Shown here: in pieces, positions 22,137-30,489 of the stretch | Position numbering within the stretch: position 1 is the first letter of the stretch | Layout: each line of letters starts with the position of its first letter | From: Streptomyces sp. BA2 | GTDB taxonomy: Bacteria; Actinomycetota; Actinomycetes; Streptomycetales; Streptomycetaceae | Direction of reading: 5' to 3' | DNA length: 64,000 bases | Assembly: GCF_009769735.1 (NCBI RefSeq) | Contig: NZ_WSRO01000002.1 | Coordinates: forward strand, 6,398,001 to 6,462,000 | Program-made: the position numbers and the translations under genes | The notes under the pieces: model-generated | What the model saw: the letters and a program-made list of their open reading frames with translations, nothing else | Databases searched by the model: none | Told to the model about the DNA's origin: nothing

Positions 22137-22466
22137 ATGGGCGATGCCCGGAACCCCGCCCACGTACGCCGCGTTCTACCCACCGCGGTTCGCGCGGCGG
22201 CCCAGGGCCGCACGGTCCTCTCGCCCGCCGTGGCCTCCCGCCTCGTCTCACGCGTGCGTGCCCCCGGCAACGAACCGCTGAGCACCCGCGAACGGGAAGT
22301 GCTCGCGCTCGTCGCCAAGGGCACGTCGAACCGTGCGATCGCCGTCGAACTCTTCATCAGCGAGGCCACGGTCAAGACGCATCTCACCCACATCTACGGC
22401 AAGTTGGGCGTCAAGGACCGTGCCGCGGCCGTCGCGACGGCGTACAGCCGCGGCATTCTGAGCTGA
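22137..22466 (+). pseudogene. remnant of a NarL/FixJ-type response regulator (LuxR HTH only)
   Basis: From about base 22180 the frame encodes the end of a response regulator: TAVRAAAQGRTVLSPAVASR, then a complete LuxR-type helix-turn-helix (LSTREREVLALVAKGTSNRA, SEATVKTHLTHIYGKLGVKD). The whole receiver domain with its phosphorylatable Asp is absent. The roughly 15 residues before it (GDARNPAHVRRVLP) do not resemble a receiver, and no ribosome site precedes the ATG at 22137. Complete family members have about 215 residues and a neighbouring histidine kinase; neither is here. Most likely a deletion remnant, though a free-standing small DNA-binding protein is possible. Confidence 0.75.
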
Positions 22467-22476
22467 CTTTCGGAGG

Positions 22477-23847
22477 TCAGGCGCGCTGCCAGAGGGCGGG
22501 GGTGTTCGGCGGCTCCCAGCCCGACTGCGCCTGGTGTCCCTGCAAGCACCGGTAAGTCGATCCACCGTAGGTGACGGTGTCACCCGCGGCGTAGACCTTG
22601 CCCGCGGCCCACGTGCCGCCCGGGTCGGGGTCACCGGGGCCCGGGTCGCCGCCGCCCGTGGTCTTCAGCGTCAGGCCGAACTGCTGAAGGAGCGGATTGA
22701 TCGGCTGGTGGAAGGTCGTGCCCCCACTGCGGCAGTTGCCCGAACCGCCGGACGTGACACCCTGCGCCTGGCTCCCGGATATGTAGGAGCCGCCCGAGTC
22801 GCCGGGCTCCGCGCAGACCGACGTGCGCGTCACGCCGCTGATGGTGCCCTCGGGGTAGGTGACGCTGGTGTTGTGCTGCTGGATGGTGCCGCAGTGCCAC
22901 CCCGTGGTGGAGCCGGAGCGGCAGATCGACGCACCCACCGGGGACTGCGTGGAGCCCCCGACGCCGACCCGCTGCCCGCCCTGGCCCTTCACGTACGGGG
23001 TGGCGGTCCACTGGGAGTTGGTGGCGACCCAGGCCATGTCCCTGCCGGGGAAGATGGACGCCTGGAACGTGCCCTGAGCCACCTGGTTGTAGCCGCTGGT
23101 CGCGGTACCGGCCCGCCCGCAGTGGCCAGCCGTGGCGAAGCCCTGCTGGGTGCCCTTGGTGATCGAGAAGCCGATGGAGCACCGGCCGCCCATGTAGTAG
23201 GCGTCGCCGCCCACGAGGTCGTAGAGCGGGCGCGGCCGTTCCCGGGTCTCCTCCACGCGTACGAGGGAGGGAGCGACGCCGGCGGCGGAGACGAGGGAGT
23301 GGGCGGCACCCGGCCGCAGGGCACGCACGACGACGGAGTTGGACCGCACGTCGACATACCAGACGGGGGCGTCGCGCGTAGCGGCCTTGTCCGCGGCACG
23401 GTCCAACCGTGCCTTGGCCGCGTCAAGTTGCTGGATGGAGTGCGGCACGACCTCGGCCCGTGCACCCCGCGCCTCGATCTTCCGCACGTCGGAGGCATCG
23501 GTGGTGGCCACGGTGAGCCGAGCCGAGGTGGCGCCGTGCACCCAGGCGCCCGCGAAGTCACGCCCGAGCGCGACCCGCAGGGCTCCCGCGACGGCGCCGG
23601 CCTCGGCCTCGTTTGCCAAACGGGCCTCGGCCTGCGCCGCCGTGAGGCCGAGGTCCCGCTGCATGGCCTTCAGGACCTCGGGCGATGTCCTGTCGACGGC
23701 GGCGGTCTCGGCGGGGGAGGGCGAAGAGGCCGCGGCGGGATCGGCCTGGGCATGAGCGGTGCCGGACAGACCCGCGAGGACCAGGGCACCGGCGGCACCG
23801 AGCGCGGCACAGGCCGCGGCGGCGCGTCTGTGGGGGATGGGAGGCAT
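22477..23847 (-). CDS. streptogrisin-type S1 protease with chitin-binding domain
   Basis: 456-residue secreted serine protease of the alpha-lytic/streptogrisin family (S1E), closest in layout to streptogrisin C. Signal peptide (to AHAQA, about residue 35), alpha-lytic-type propeptide (to about residue 205), mature protease starting near YDLVGGDAYYM, then a Gly/Pro/Asp linker and a carbohydrate-binding module family 5/12 (about 412-456; YAAGDTVTYGGSTYRCLQGH). The triad is His242 (FATAGHCG), Asp270 (GRDMAWV) and Ser351 (EPGDSGGSYI); six Cys can form disulfides. The ATG at 23847 follows GAGGAG at 8 bases. The chitin-binding tail suggests action on chitin-associated protein. Confidence 0.95.
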   Translation of the reverse strand: MPPIPHRRAAAACAALGAAGALVLAGLSGTAHAQADPAAASSPSPAETAAVDRTSPEVLKAMQRDLGLTAAQAEARLANEAEAGAVAGALRVALGRDFAGAWVHGATSARLTVATTDASDVRKIEARGARAEVVPHSIQQLDAAKARLDRAADKAATRDAPVWYVDVRSNSVVVRALRPGAAHSLVSAAGVAPSLVRVEETRERPRPLYDLVGGDAYYMGGRCSIGFSITKGTQQGFATAGHCGRAGTATSGYNQVAQGTFQASIFPGRDMAWVATNSQWTATPYVKGQGGQRVGVGGSTQSPVGASICRSGSTTGWHCGTIQQHNTSVTYPEGTISGVTRTSVCAEPGDSGGSYISGSQAQGVTSGGSGNCRSGGTTFHQPINPLLQQFGLTLKTTGGGDPGPGDPDPGGTWAAGKVYAAGDTVTYGGSTYRCLQGHQAQSGWEPPNTPALWQRA

Positions 23848-24069
23848 GGGGGCATCTCCTCGATTGCGAGGGGGGAGCGGACCGTTGAGGGTCCGGCCAG
23901 CGGATCGCCCACACCGTAGAACCCTCAACAGCCCACCATCAGCTACCAGTCGACCCCCGTGCCTGGCGTTATGGAAGGCGGGGGGGTGTGGTTACGGGGG
24001 TGCGGTCTCGTCGGGGGAGGTTGCGGTGAGCGGGGGCGCGGTCCGGCCGCAATAGGTGAGGCGAGGGTG

Positions 24070-24087
24070 CGTTCCGGTACCGGAACG
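24070..24087. promoter_or_regulatory. 18-bp perfect palindrome in a noncoding repeat region
   Basis: CGTTCCGGTACCGGAACG is fully self-complementary. It lies at the left edge of the degenerate tandem repeats in the gap 23848-24220, where I see no credible gene. Confidence 0.45.
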
Positions 24088-24091
24088 TGTG

Positions 24092-24204
24092 GTGAGGCGC
24101 GGCCCGGTCGCGGAAGGTGCTGGCGAGGGTGCGGCGAAGTCAGGGGCGGTGGAGCGCGGTCCGGTCACGGAAGGCGCGGTGAGGGTGTGGCGAAGGCAGG
24201 GGTG
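24092..24204. repeat. two-copy degenerate tandem repeat of about 57 bp
   Basis: 24092-24148 and 24149-24204 align along their full length with about 80% identity by eye (gtgaggcgcggcccggtcgc versus gtggagcgcggtccggtcac at their starts). A third, more decayed unit may precede them near 24027. The region is purine-rich on the plus strand. Confidence 0.65.
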
Positions 24205-24220
24205 GTGCGGTGATGTCCCG

Positions 24221-25174
24221 TCAGGGGCGGTGTGGGGACGGGGTCGCTAGCCATGCCGTGTAGCTTTCGCTGCGGGCCGCTGCCTCCGCGTGGGCCGTGC
24301 GGGCCTGGGCGAAGACTGCCGGTGCTGTGTCGTGGGCCGGGGCCGACGGGTGCCAGCCGAGCAGGTGCCGCCAGTACAGCGGTGCCCCGGAGAGGGGTCT
24401 GGTCACCAGGCCCGGCGTCGGCGGGAACGTCGCCCGGCACAGGCCCACCGCCCGGCCCACCTGGACCAGGTGCACGCAGGACGCCACGTCCGTCTCGTAC
24501 ACCGATGACGGAGTGAAACCCGCTCGGGCGCACGCTGCTGTGAAGCAGTCCGCGAAGCAGCCGTCGCCCGGCACGTCCGTCCACGCCTCGTCCGCGAGCC
24601 GGGCAAGGTCGATCTCCTGGCGGCCGGCCAGCGGGTGGTCCGTGGGCAGCATGACGAACACCGGGTCACGGGCGACCTCACGCCACACCAGGAGTTCGTT
24701 CTGCGGCGGTGCGCTCGCCCCGCACGTCCCCACCAGCGCGAAGTCGAGGCGCCCGTCAGCCGTGCGGGACGCGATCTCCCGCTCCGACCAGGAGGTGTGC
24801 GTCGTCACCGGCACGCCCGGGTACGCGGCGGCGAGCCGGTCCACCAAGGCGCCGAGCAGCGGCCCGTGCGTCGCGCCGAGCCGGAACCCCGCACCGCCGG
24901 CCCAGTCCCGGCCGAACCGCAGCGCCTCCTCCCGCAGGCCGGTCACCGCGGGTAGGACCACCCGCGCACGGGCCAGCACGAACTCCCCCAGCGCGGTCGC
25001 CCGCACCCCATGCCGCCCCCGCTCGAACAGCTCCCCTCCCAAGGTGCGCTCGATCCGCTTCAGCTGCGCGCTCAGGGCGGGCTGCGCGAGCCCGAGCGCG
25101 GTGGCGGCCTTGGTCAGGCTGCCCGCGTCGGCGATCGCCCGGATCGTCTTCAGGTGCCTCAACTCCAGGTCCAT
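24221..25174 (-). CDS. LysR-family transcriptional regulator
   Basis: 317-residue LysR-type regulator. The winged helix-turn-helix is at residues about 4-62 (LRHLKTIRAIADAGSLTKAA, LAQPALSAQLKRIERTLGG), followed by a periplasmic-binding-protein-like effector domain (FRLGATHGPLLGALVDRLAA; LDFALVGTC). The ATG at 25174 starts the standard MDLELRHLK; the frame runs 63 bases further upstream without a family-like sequence. It lies 75 bases downstream of glgX on the same strand and may be co-transcribed, but the sequence gives no clue to its effector. Confidence 0.92.
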   Translation of the reverse strand: MDLELRHLKTIRAIADAGSLTKAATALGLAQPALSAQLKRIERTLGGELFERGRHGVRATALGEFVLARARVVLPAVTGLREEALRFGRDWAGGAGFRLGATHGPLLGALVDRLAAAYPGVPVTTHTSWSEREIASRTADGRLDFALVGTCGASAPPQNELLVWREVARDPVFVMLPTDHPLAGRQEIDLARLADEAWTDVPGDGCFADCFTAACARAGFTPSSVYETDVASCVHLVQVGRAVGLCRATFPPTPGLVTRPLSGAPLYWRHLLGWHPSAPAHDTAPAVFAQARTAHAEAAARSESYTAWLATPSPHRP

Positions 25175-25249
25175 GGCCCGAGCTTGGCCCGTGCGGGGGA
25201 GCGCGGCAATGGGCAGGTACGGACCAATACGGACCACGGCCGGGCACCC

Positions 25250-27580
25250 TCAGCCCCCGCCCCCCGCCACGTCGTCCCGCACCCGCAGCAGCAGCACCGA
25301 CCGCGCGGCCACCGTGACCGTCGCGTCGGCGCGCAGTACCGTGCCGGGCGCCTCCCCCTGCTCCTCCAGGGACGTGTCCACCACCACCTCGTACTCCCGC
25401 GCCCACGGCGCCCCCGGCAGCACGAAGCTCCCCGCACGGTCCGCCGCGTGCAGGACCGCCAGGAAGCTGTCGTCGACGACCGGCGCACCCCGGGCGTCAC
25501 GTCCGGGGATGTCGCGGCCGGACAGATACATGCCCAGCGTCGCGGCCGGCGCGTACCAGTCGCCCTCCGTCATCTCCGTCCCGCGCGCCGTGAACCACGC
25601 CAGATCCCGAAGCCCGTCCGCCGAATGCGCACGCCCGGAGAAGAACGCCCGCCTCCGCAGCACGGGATGCCGGTGCCGCAACGCGATCAGACGGGACGTC
25701 AGGTCGAACAGCGCCGCCCACCCCGGATCGTCGAGCAGCCCCCAGTCCACCCAGCTGACCTCGTTGTCCTGGCAGTACGCGTTGTTGCTGCCCCCCTGCG
25801 TACGCCCCATCTCGTCCCCGGCGACGAGCATCGGAACCCCCGTCGACAGCAGCAGCGTCGTCAGGAGATTGCGCAGCTGCCGCCGCCGCAGCTCCGCCAC
25901 CCCCGCGTCCGCCGTCTCGCCCTCCACACCACAGTTCCAGGACCGGTTGTCGTCCGAACCGTCCCTGTTCCCCTCCCCGTTCGCCTCGTTGTGCTTCCGC
26001 TCGTACGACACCAGATCCCGCAGCGTGAACCCGTCGTGCGCCGTCACGAAGTTCACCGACGCGTACGGACGCCGCCCGCCCCACGCGTACAGATCGCTCG
26101 ACCCGGAGAGCCGGTAGCCCAGATCCCGCACATCGGGCAGCGCGCCCCGCCAGAAGTCCCGCACCGCGCCCCGGTAGCGGTCGTTCCACTCCGTCCACAG
26201 GGGAGGGAACGCCCCCACCTGATACCCCCCGGAACCCACGTCCCACGGCTCGGCGATCAGCTTCACCCGCCGCAGGACCGGGTCCTGCGCGATCACCGCG
26301 AGGAAGGGCGACAGCATGTCGACGTCGTGGAACGAACGCGCGAGCGCCGCCGCCAGATCGAAGCGGAACCCGTCAACCCCCATCTCGGTCACCCAGTAGC
26401 GCAAGGAGTCCGTGATCAGCCGCAGCACATGCGGCTGCACCACCTGGAGCGTGTTCCCGCAGCCCGTGTAGTCCGCGTACCGCCGCGGGTCCGACGGCTG
26501 AAGCCGGTAGTAGCCGCGGTTGTCTATGCCCTTGAGCGAGAGCATCGGGCCCAGCTCGCCCGCCTCCGCCGTGTGGTTGTAGACCACGTCCAGGATCACC
26601 TCGATCCCGGCCTCGTGCAGCGCCCGCACCATCCGCCTGAACTCGCCGACCTGCCCGCCCGTCGTCCCCGACGCCGCGTACGCCGCGTGCGGCGCGAAGT
26701 AACCGATCGAGTTGTAGCCCCAGTAGTTCTTCAGGCCCCGGCGCAGGAGATGGTCCTCATGGGCGAACTGGTGCACGGGGAGCAGCTCCACCGCCGTCAC
26801 CCCGAGCCGCAGGAGATGGCCGATCGCCGCGGGATGCGCGAGCCCCGCGTACGTGCCCCGCAGCTCCTGGGGGATCCCCGGGTGCAGCTTGGTGAAGCCG
26901 CGTACGTGGACCTCGTAGATGACCGAGTCCGCCCACGGAGTCTTCGGGCGCCGGTCGTCGGCCCACTCGTCGTCCGGGGCGTCGTCGTGCACGACCACAC
27001 CCTTGGGGACGTACGCGGCCGAGTCCCTGTCGTCCCGCACCGTGTCGGCCACCTGCTGCTGAGGCCAGTCCCGCACGTGTCCGTACACCTCGGGCGGCAG
27101 GCCCCGCGCGCCGAAGTCGCCGTCCACCGCGCGCGCGTACGGGTCGAGGAGCAGCTTCGCCGGGTTCCAGCGTGCGCCCGTCCACGGGTCCCAGCGGCCG
27201 TGCACACGGTAGCCGTAACGCTGCCCCGGACGGACGCCCGGCAGGAAGCCGTGCCATATCTCGTGCGTCAGCTCGGTCAGCGACGTACGCGTCTCGACGC
27301 CCCTGTCGTCGAACAGGCACAGCTCGACGGCCTCCGCACCCCCCGCCCACAGCGCGAAGTTGGTGCCCGCGACCCCGTCGGGCCCCACCCTGAACCGCGC
27401 ACCGAGCGGCGTCGGCGCCCCCGGCCACGCGGGCGGCCCCTGCGCGGCAGAAACGGCCCGCGGCGCGGCGCGCGCCGCCGTGGACGTCCCGTTCACGGCG
27501 GCGGCCTTCCCGTTCCCCGCGGCCGCGCCCGTCCCGCGCCGCCCACCCCGGAGTGCTTCCTGTTCGGCTGCGCTGGACAC
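25250..27580 (-). CDS. glgX: glycogen debranching enzyme / isoamylase-type glucanotransferase
   Basis: GH13_11 enzyme that hydrolyses alpha-1,6 branches of limit-trimmed glycogen. After a low-complexity N-terminal stretch of about 60 residues comes CBM48 (FRVGPDGVAGTNFALWAGGA) and the barrel with nucleophile Asp in MGVDGFRFDLAAALAR, acid Glu in VKLIAEPWDVGSGGY and the transition-state Asp in NFVTAHDGFTLRDLV. The insert NRDGSDDNRSWNCG is typical of GlgX. The GTG at 27580 is chosen because AGGAGG lies 7 bases upstream; the total is 776 residues. With GlgP it dismantles the polymer made by the glgE operon. Divergent from the L,D-transpeptidase gene over a 167-base promoter region. Confidence 0.94.
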   Translation of the reverse strand: MSSAAEQEALRGGRRGTGAAAGNGKAAAVNGTSTAARAAPRAVSAAQGPPAWPGAPTPLGARFRVGPDGVAGTNFALWAGGAEAVELCLFDDRGVETRTSLTELTHEIWHGFLPGVRPGQRYGYRVHGRWDPWTGARWNPAKLLLDPYARAVDGDFGARGLPPEVYGHVRDWPQQQVADTVRDDRDSAAYVPKGVVVHDDAPDDEWADDRRPKTPWADSVIYEVHVRGFTKLHPGIPQELRGTYAGLAHPAAIGHLLRLGVTAVELLPVHQFAHEDHLLRRGLKNYWGYNSIGYFAPHAAYAASGTTGGQVGEFRRMVRALHEAGIEVILDVVYNHTAEAGELGPMLSLKGIDNRGYYRLQPSDPRRYADYTGCGNTLQVVQPHVLRLITDSLRYWVTEMGVDGFRFDLAAALARSFHDVDMLSPFLAVIAQDPVLRRVKLIAEPWDVGSGGYQVGAFPPLWTEWNDRYRGAVRDFWRGALPDVRDLGYRLSGSSDLYAWGGRRPYASVNFVTAHDGFTLRDLVSYERKHNEANGEGNRDGSDDNRSWNCGVEGETADAGVAELRRRQLRNLLTTLLLSTGVPMLVAGDEMGRTQGGSNNAYCQDNEVSWVDWGLLDDPGWAALFDLTSRLIALRHRHPVLRRRAFFSGRAHSADGLRDLAWFTARGTEMTEGDWYAPAATLGMYLSGRDIPGRDARGAPVVDDSFLAVLHAADRAGSFVLPGAPWAREYEVVVDTSLEEQGEAPGTVLRADATVTVAARSVLLLRVRDDVAGGGG

Positions 27581-27747
27581 CCATTCGCCTCCTGCGGCTC
27601 GACCCCTGACGCGTCCCGGCGGCGGGGCGTACCCGACCGGACGGCACATGTGGACCCGCAGGACCAGTGCCGCCCTCCCCACTGTTCTGCCCAGCGCGTG
27701 CGTCGCACTCACGTTTCCCCAGGAGGGGGACGGTCGTTGGGACGGAC

Positions 27748-29001
27748 GTGAGACAGGTAGCGAGGCGCGCTCGGCGCGCAGGGGCCGCGCTGGCCGCCGT
27801 AATGACATGGGCAGGACTGCTTGCCGGGGCCGCGGGATGCAGCGGTGACGGCGGTGGCATCGACCAGCTGATGGGCAAGCCGCGGTCGCCCGCCGACGTG
27901 ATCCGGGTGACGCCCGACGACGGCAGCAAGGGCGTCGGGGGAGACGAACAGCTCCAGGTCGAGGTCCCCGACGGACGCCTCGAATCGGTGAAGGTCGTCC
28001 GGGTGCAGGACGCGCAGGAGGCTCCGGTGCCCGGACGCATCCAAGAGGACGGCATGACCTGGAAGCCGCTGGACGAAGGCGGCCTCGCGCTCGCCGCGAA
28101 GTACTCGGTGGACGCCGTCGCCCTCGACGGCCACGGCCGACGCTCGGCCCGGCACACGACGTTCACGACGGCCGTCCCCGACGAGCGGTTCATCGCCTAC
28201 GTGTCACCGGAGAACCGCTCCACCGTCGGCACCGGCATGATCGTCTCCCTGGAGTTCAACGAGGAGATCGAGAACCGCGAGGCCGTCCAGCGCGCCATCA
28301 GCGTCACCGCGCACCCGGCAGTCGACGTACGGCCGCACTGGTTCGGCAAGACCCGCGTGGACTTCCGCCCCGAGAAGTACTGGAAGCCCGGCACGAAGGT
28401 CACCGTCGGCCTGCGCCTGCGCGACGTCGAGGCCGCCCCCGGCGTCTACGGCCTCCAGGACAAGAGCTTCTCGTTCACGGTCGGCCGCAGCCAGACCTCC
28501 CTGGTCGACGCCGCCGAGCGCACGATGGAAGTACGCCGTGACGGCGAGGTCCTCTCCACGGTGCCGATCACCGCCGGGGCTCCCAAGACCCCCACGTACA
28601 ACGGGAAGATGGTGGTCACGGAGATGCTGGAGGTGACCCGGATGAACAGCCGCACCGTCGGCTTCGGCGGCGAGTACAACATCCCCGACGTGCCGCACGC
28701 GATGCGCCTGACGACGTCCGGCACCTTCCTGCACGGCAACTACTGGGCCCCGGACGCGCCGGGCAACACGAATGTCAGCCACGGCTGTGTGGGGCTGCGT
28801 GATGTGAAGGGCGGCAGCTCACAGACACCGGCGGGGTGGTTCTTCGACCGGACCCTGATCGGCGATGTGGTGGAAGTTGTCAACAGCGATGACAAGAAAG
28901 TCGCTCCCGACAACGGGCTCGGTGGCTGGAACATGGGGTGGAAGGACTGGACGGCGCCGCCCGGATCCAAGCCGGAGGCCAAGCCCGCGGACGGTCGTTG
29001 A
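27748..29001 (+). CDS. L,D-transpeptidase lipoprotein (copy 1)
   Basis: 417-residue cell-wall enzyme that makes 3-3 peptidoglycan cross-links. A lipobox (LLAGAAGC) is followed by two Ig-like domains (about residues 45-130 and 140-240, ending LRLRDVEAAPGVYG) and a YkuD domain with HGNYW and catalytic Cys in NTNVSHGCVGLRDV. This is the Ldt_Mt2 architecture. The GTG at 27748 gives a clean signal peptide, but the nearest strong ribosome site (AGGAGG at 27721) is too far, so the start is moderately certain. The next gene is a paralogue with the same domain order. Confidence 0.9.
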   Translation: MRQVARRARRAGAALAAVMTWAGLLAGAAGCSGDGGGIDQLMGKPRSPADVIRVTPDDGSKGVGGDEQLQVEVPDGRLESVKVVRVQDAQEAPVPGRIQEDGMTWKPLDEGGLALAAKYSVDAVALDGHGRRSARHTTFTTAVPDERFIAYVSPENRSTVGTGMIVSLEFNEEIENREAVQRAISVTAHPAVDVRPHWFGKTRVDFRPEKYWKPGTKVTVGLRLRDVEAAPGVYGLQDKSFSFTVGRSQTSLVDAAERTMEVRRDGEVLSTVPITAGAPKTPTYNGKMVVTEMLEVTRMNSRTVGFGGEYNIPDVPHAMRLTTSGTFLHGNYWAPDAPGNTNVSHGCVGLRDVKGGSSQTPAGWFFDRTLIGDVVEVVNSDDKKVAPDNGLGGWNMGWKDWTAPPGSKPEAKPADGR

Positions 29002-29158
29002 GGCAGGACCCGCGCCACCTGCGCAGTTGGGACGGAACAGTGACATTGGCGGGGAGTCATCGGTCAGGGCCGTGTGGTTATCTAGCGCAGGCGCGTGTCT
29101 GTGCGCGCTGAGGCACTGGGGTGCGGGCCTGACCAGGCCGTGCGAGGGGAGACACATC

Positions 29159-30406
29159 TTGAACGGGCGACCGATATCGGGGACGTCGGTTCGTGCGCGG
29201 GGGAGCGCACGACGACGGGGGGCCAAGGGCCTCTTTGCGGTGGCATCGGGTGTGACGCTGCTGTTGGTCACGGCATGCGGCGGGGGCGGCTCGGACTCGG
29301 GCAAGGACGGCAAGTCCGGCGACAAGGCGGCCGACAAGAACGCGCCGTCGACGGCGGTGGTGACCATAGCCCCGAAGGACGGCGCCGAGGCGGTCGCCAC
29401 CAGCGGCGCCCTGAAGATAGCCGCCGACAAGGGCAAGCTGTCCCAGGTCAAGGTCGAGGACAGCAAGGGCAATCCGGTCCCGGGCAAGATCACCTCGGGC
29501 GGCGCCACGTGGACGCCGGCGCATCACCTCGCCGCCTCCACGAAGTACAAGGTCCACGCGATAGCCAAGGACTCCGAGGGACGTGAGTCCGCCAAGGACA
29601 CGTCGTTCACGACGCTGACCCCGAAGAACACCTTCATCGGGCAGTTCACGCCGGAGGACGGCTCGAAGGTCGGCGTCGGAATGCCGTTCTCGGTCCACTT
29701 CAACCGGGGGATCACCGCTCCCGAGGACGTCGAGAAGGCCATCCAGATCAAGACCGAGCCCGCCGTCGACGTCGAGCCGCACTGGTTCGGCAACGACCGC
29801 ATCGACTTCCGCCCCGAGAAGTACTGGAAGGCGGGCACGAAGGTCACCGTCAACCTCAACCTCGACGGCGTCGAGGGCCGGCCCGGGGTCTACGGCGAGC
29901 AGGCCAAGACCCTGAAGTTCACGATCGGCCGCAGCCAGATCTCCACCGTCGACGCCAAGTCGCACCAGATGAAGGTCGTCCGGGACGGCAAGCAGATCAA
30001 GAAGATCCCGATCACCGCGGGCGCCCCCGGCACGACGACGTACAACGGCCAGATGGTCATCAGCGAGAAGCTCCAGGTCACGCGCATGAACGGCGAGACC
30101 GTCGGCTTCGGCGGCGAGTACGACATCAAGGACGTCCCGCACGCGATGCGCCTGTCCACATCGGGCACGTTCATCCACGGCAACTACTGGTCGGGCGGCG
30201 CCTTCGGCAACACGAACGCCAGCCACGGCTGCATAGGCCTGAGCGACGTGCGCGGCGGCTACAGCAAGAAGACGCCCGCCGGATGGTTCTTCGACAACTC
30301 CCTCATCGGGGACCTCGTGGTCGTGAAGAACTCCGCGGACAAGACGATCCAGCCCGAGAACGGCTACAACGGCTGGAACATGTCCTGGGAGAAGTGGAAG
30401 GCCTGA
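29159..30406 (+). CDS. L,D-transpeptidase lipoprotein (copy 2)
   Basis: 415-residue paralogue of the preceding gene, with the same layout: lipobox LLLVTAC, Ser/Gly/Lys linker, two Ig-like domains and a C-terminal YkuD domain with HGNYW and catalytic Cys in NTNASHGCIGLSDV. The frame is open far upstream, but a TTG at 29159 preceded by GGGGAG at 7 bases gives the expected basic N-region and signal peptide; TTG starts are rarer, so this is an inference. A 157-base gap separates it from copy 1. A 15-bp duplication spans its stop codon. Confidence 0.88.
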   Translation: MNGRPISGTSVRARGSARRRGAKGLFAVASGVTLLLVTACGGGGSDSGKDGKSGDKAADKNAPSTAVVTIAPKDGAEAVATSGALKIAADKGKLSQVKVEDSKGNPVPGKITSGGATWTPAHHLAASTKYKVHAIAKDSEGRESAKDTSFTTLTPKNTFIGQFTPEDGSKVGVGMPFSVHFNRGITAPEDVEKAIQIKTEPAVDVEPHWFGNDRIDFRPEKYWKAGTKVTVNLNLDGVEGRPGVYGEQAKTLKFTIGRSQISTVDAKSHQMKVVRDGKQIKKIPITAGAPGTTTYNGQMVISEKLQVTRMNGETVGFGGEYDIKDVPHAMRLSTSGTFIHGNYWSGGAFGNTNASHGCIGLSDVRGGYSKKTPAGWFFDNSLIGDLVVVKNSADKTIQPENGYNGWNMSWEKWKA

Positions 30407-30427
30407 CCGGTCGGAAGGCCTGACCGG
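30396..30427. repeat. tandem duplication across the stop codon of the second L,D-transpeptidase
   Basis: ggaaggcctgaccgg occurs at 30396-30410 and 30413-30427, two bases apart. The first copy contains the stop codon (30404-30406) and the second repeats it in untranslated DNA. Confidence 0.85.
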
Positions 30428-30460
30428 CCCGCCGGGAACACCCGGCCGCATGTCCCCGTC

Positions 30461-30489
30461 ATGCGAGGCACGGCTAACGTGCCTCGCAT
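30461..30489 (+). promoter_or_regulatory. perfect inverted repeat ending at the enoyl-CoA hydratase start codon
   Basis: 12-bp arms at 30461-30472 and 30478-30489 (cgtgcctcgcat) around a 5-base loop; the last two bases of the right arm are the first two of the ATG. The motif TAACGT at 30475-30480 ends 7 bases before the ATG and would suit a -10 box of a leaderless transcript; no ribosome site is present. The repeat could be an operator over the promoter. Confidence 0.55.

Noticed and set aside
27721..27750. Start of the first L,D-transpeptidase directly behind AGGAGG at 27721
   Set aside because: No start codon lies in frame within the proper distance of that site; the GTG at 27748 is the first usable one.
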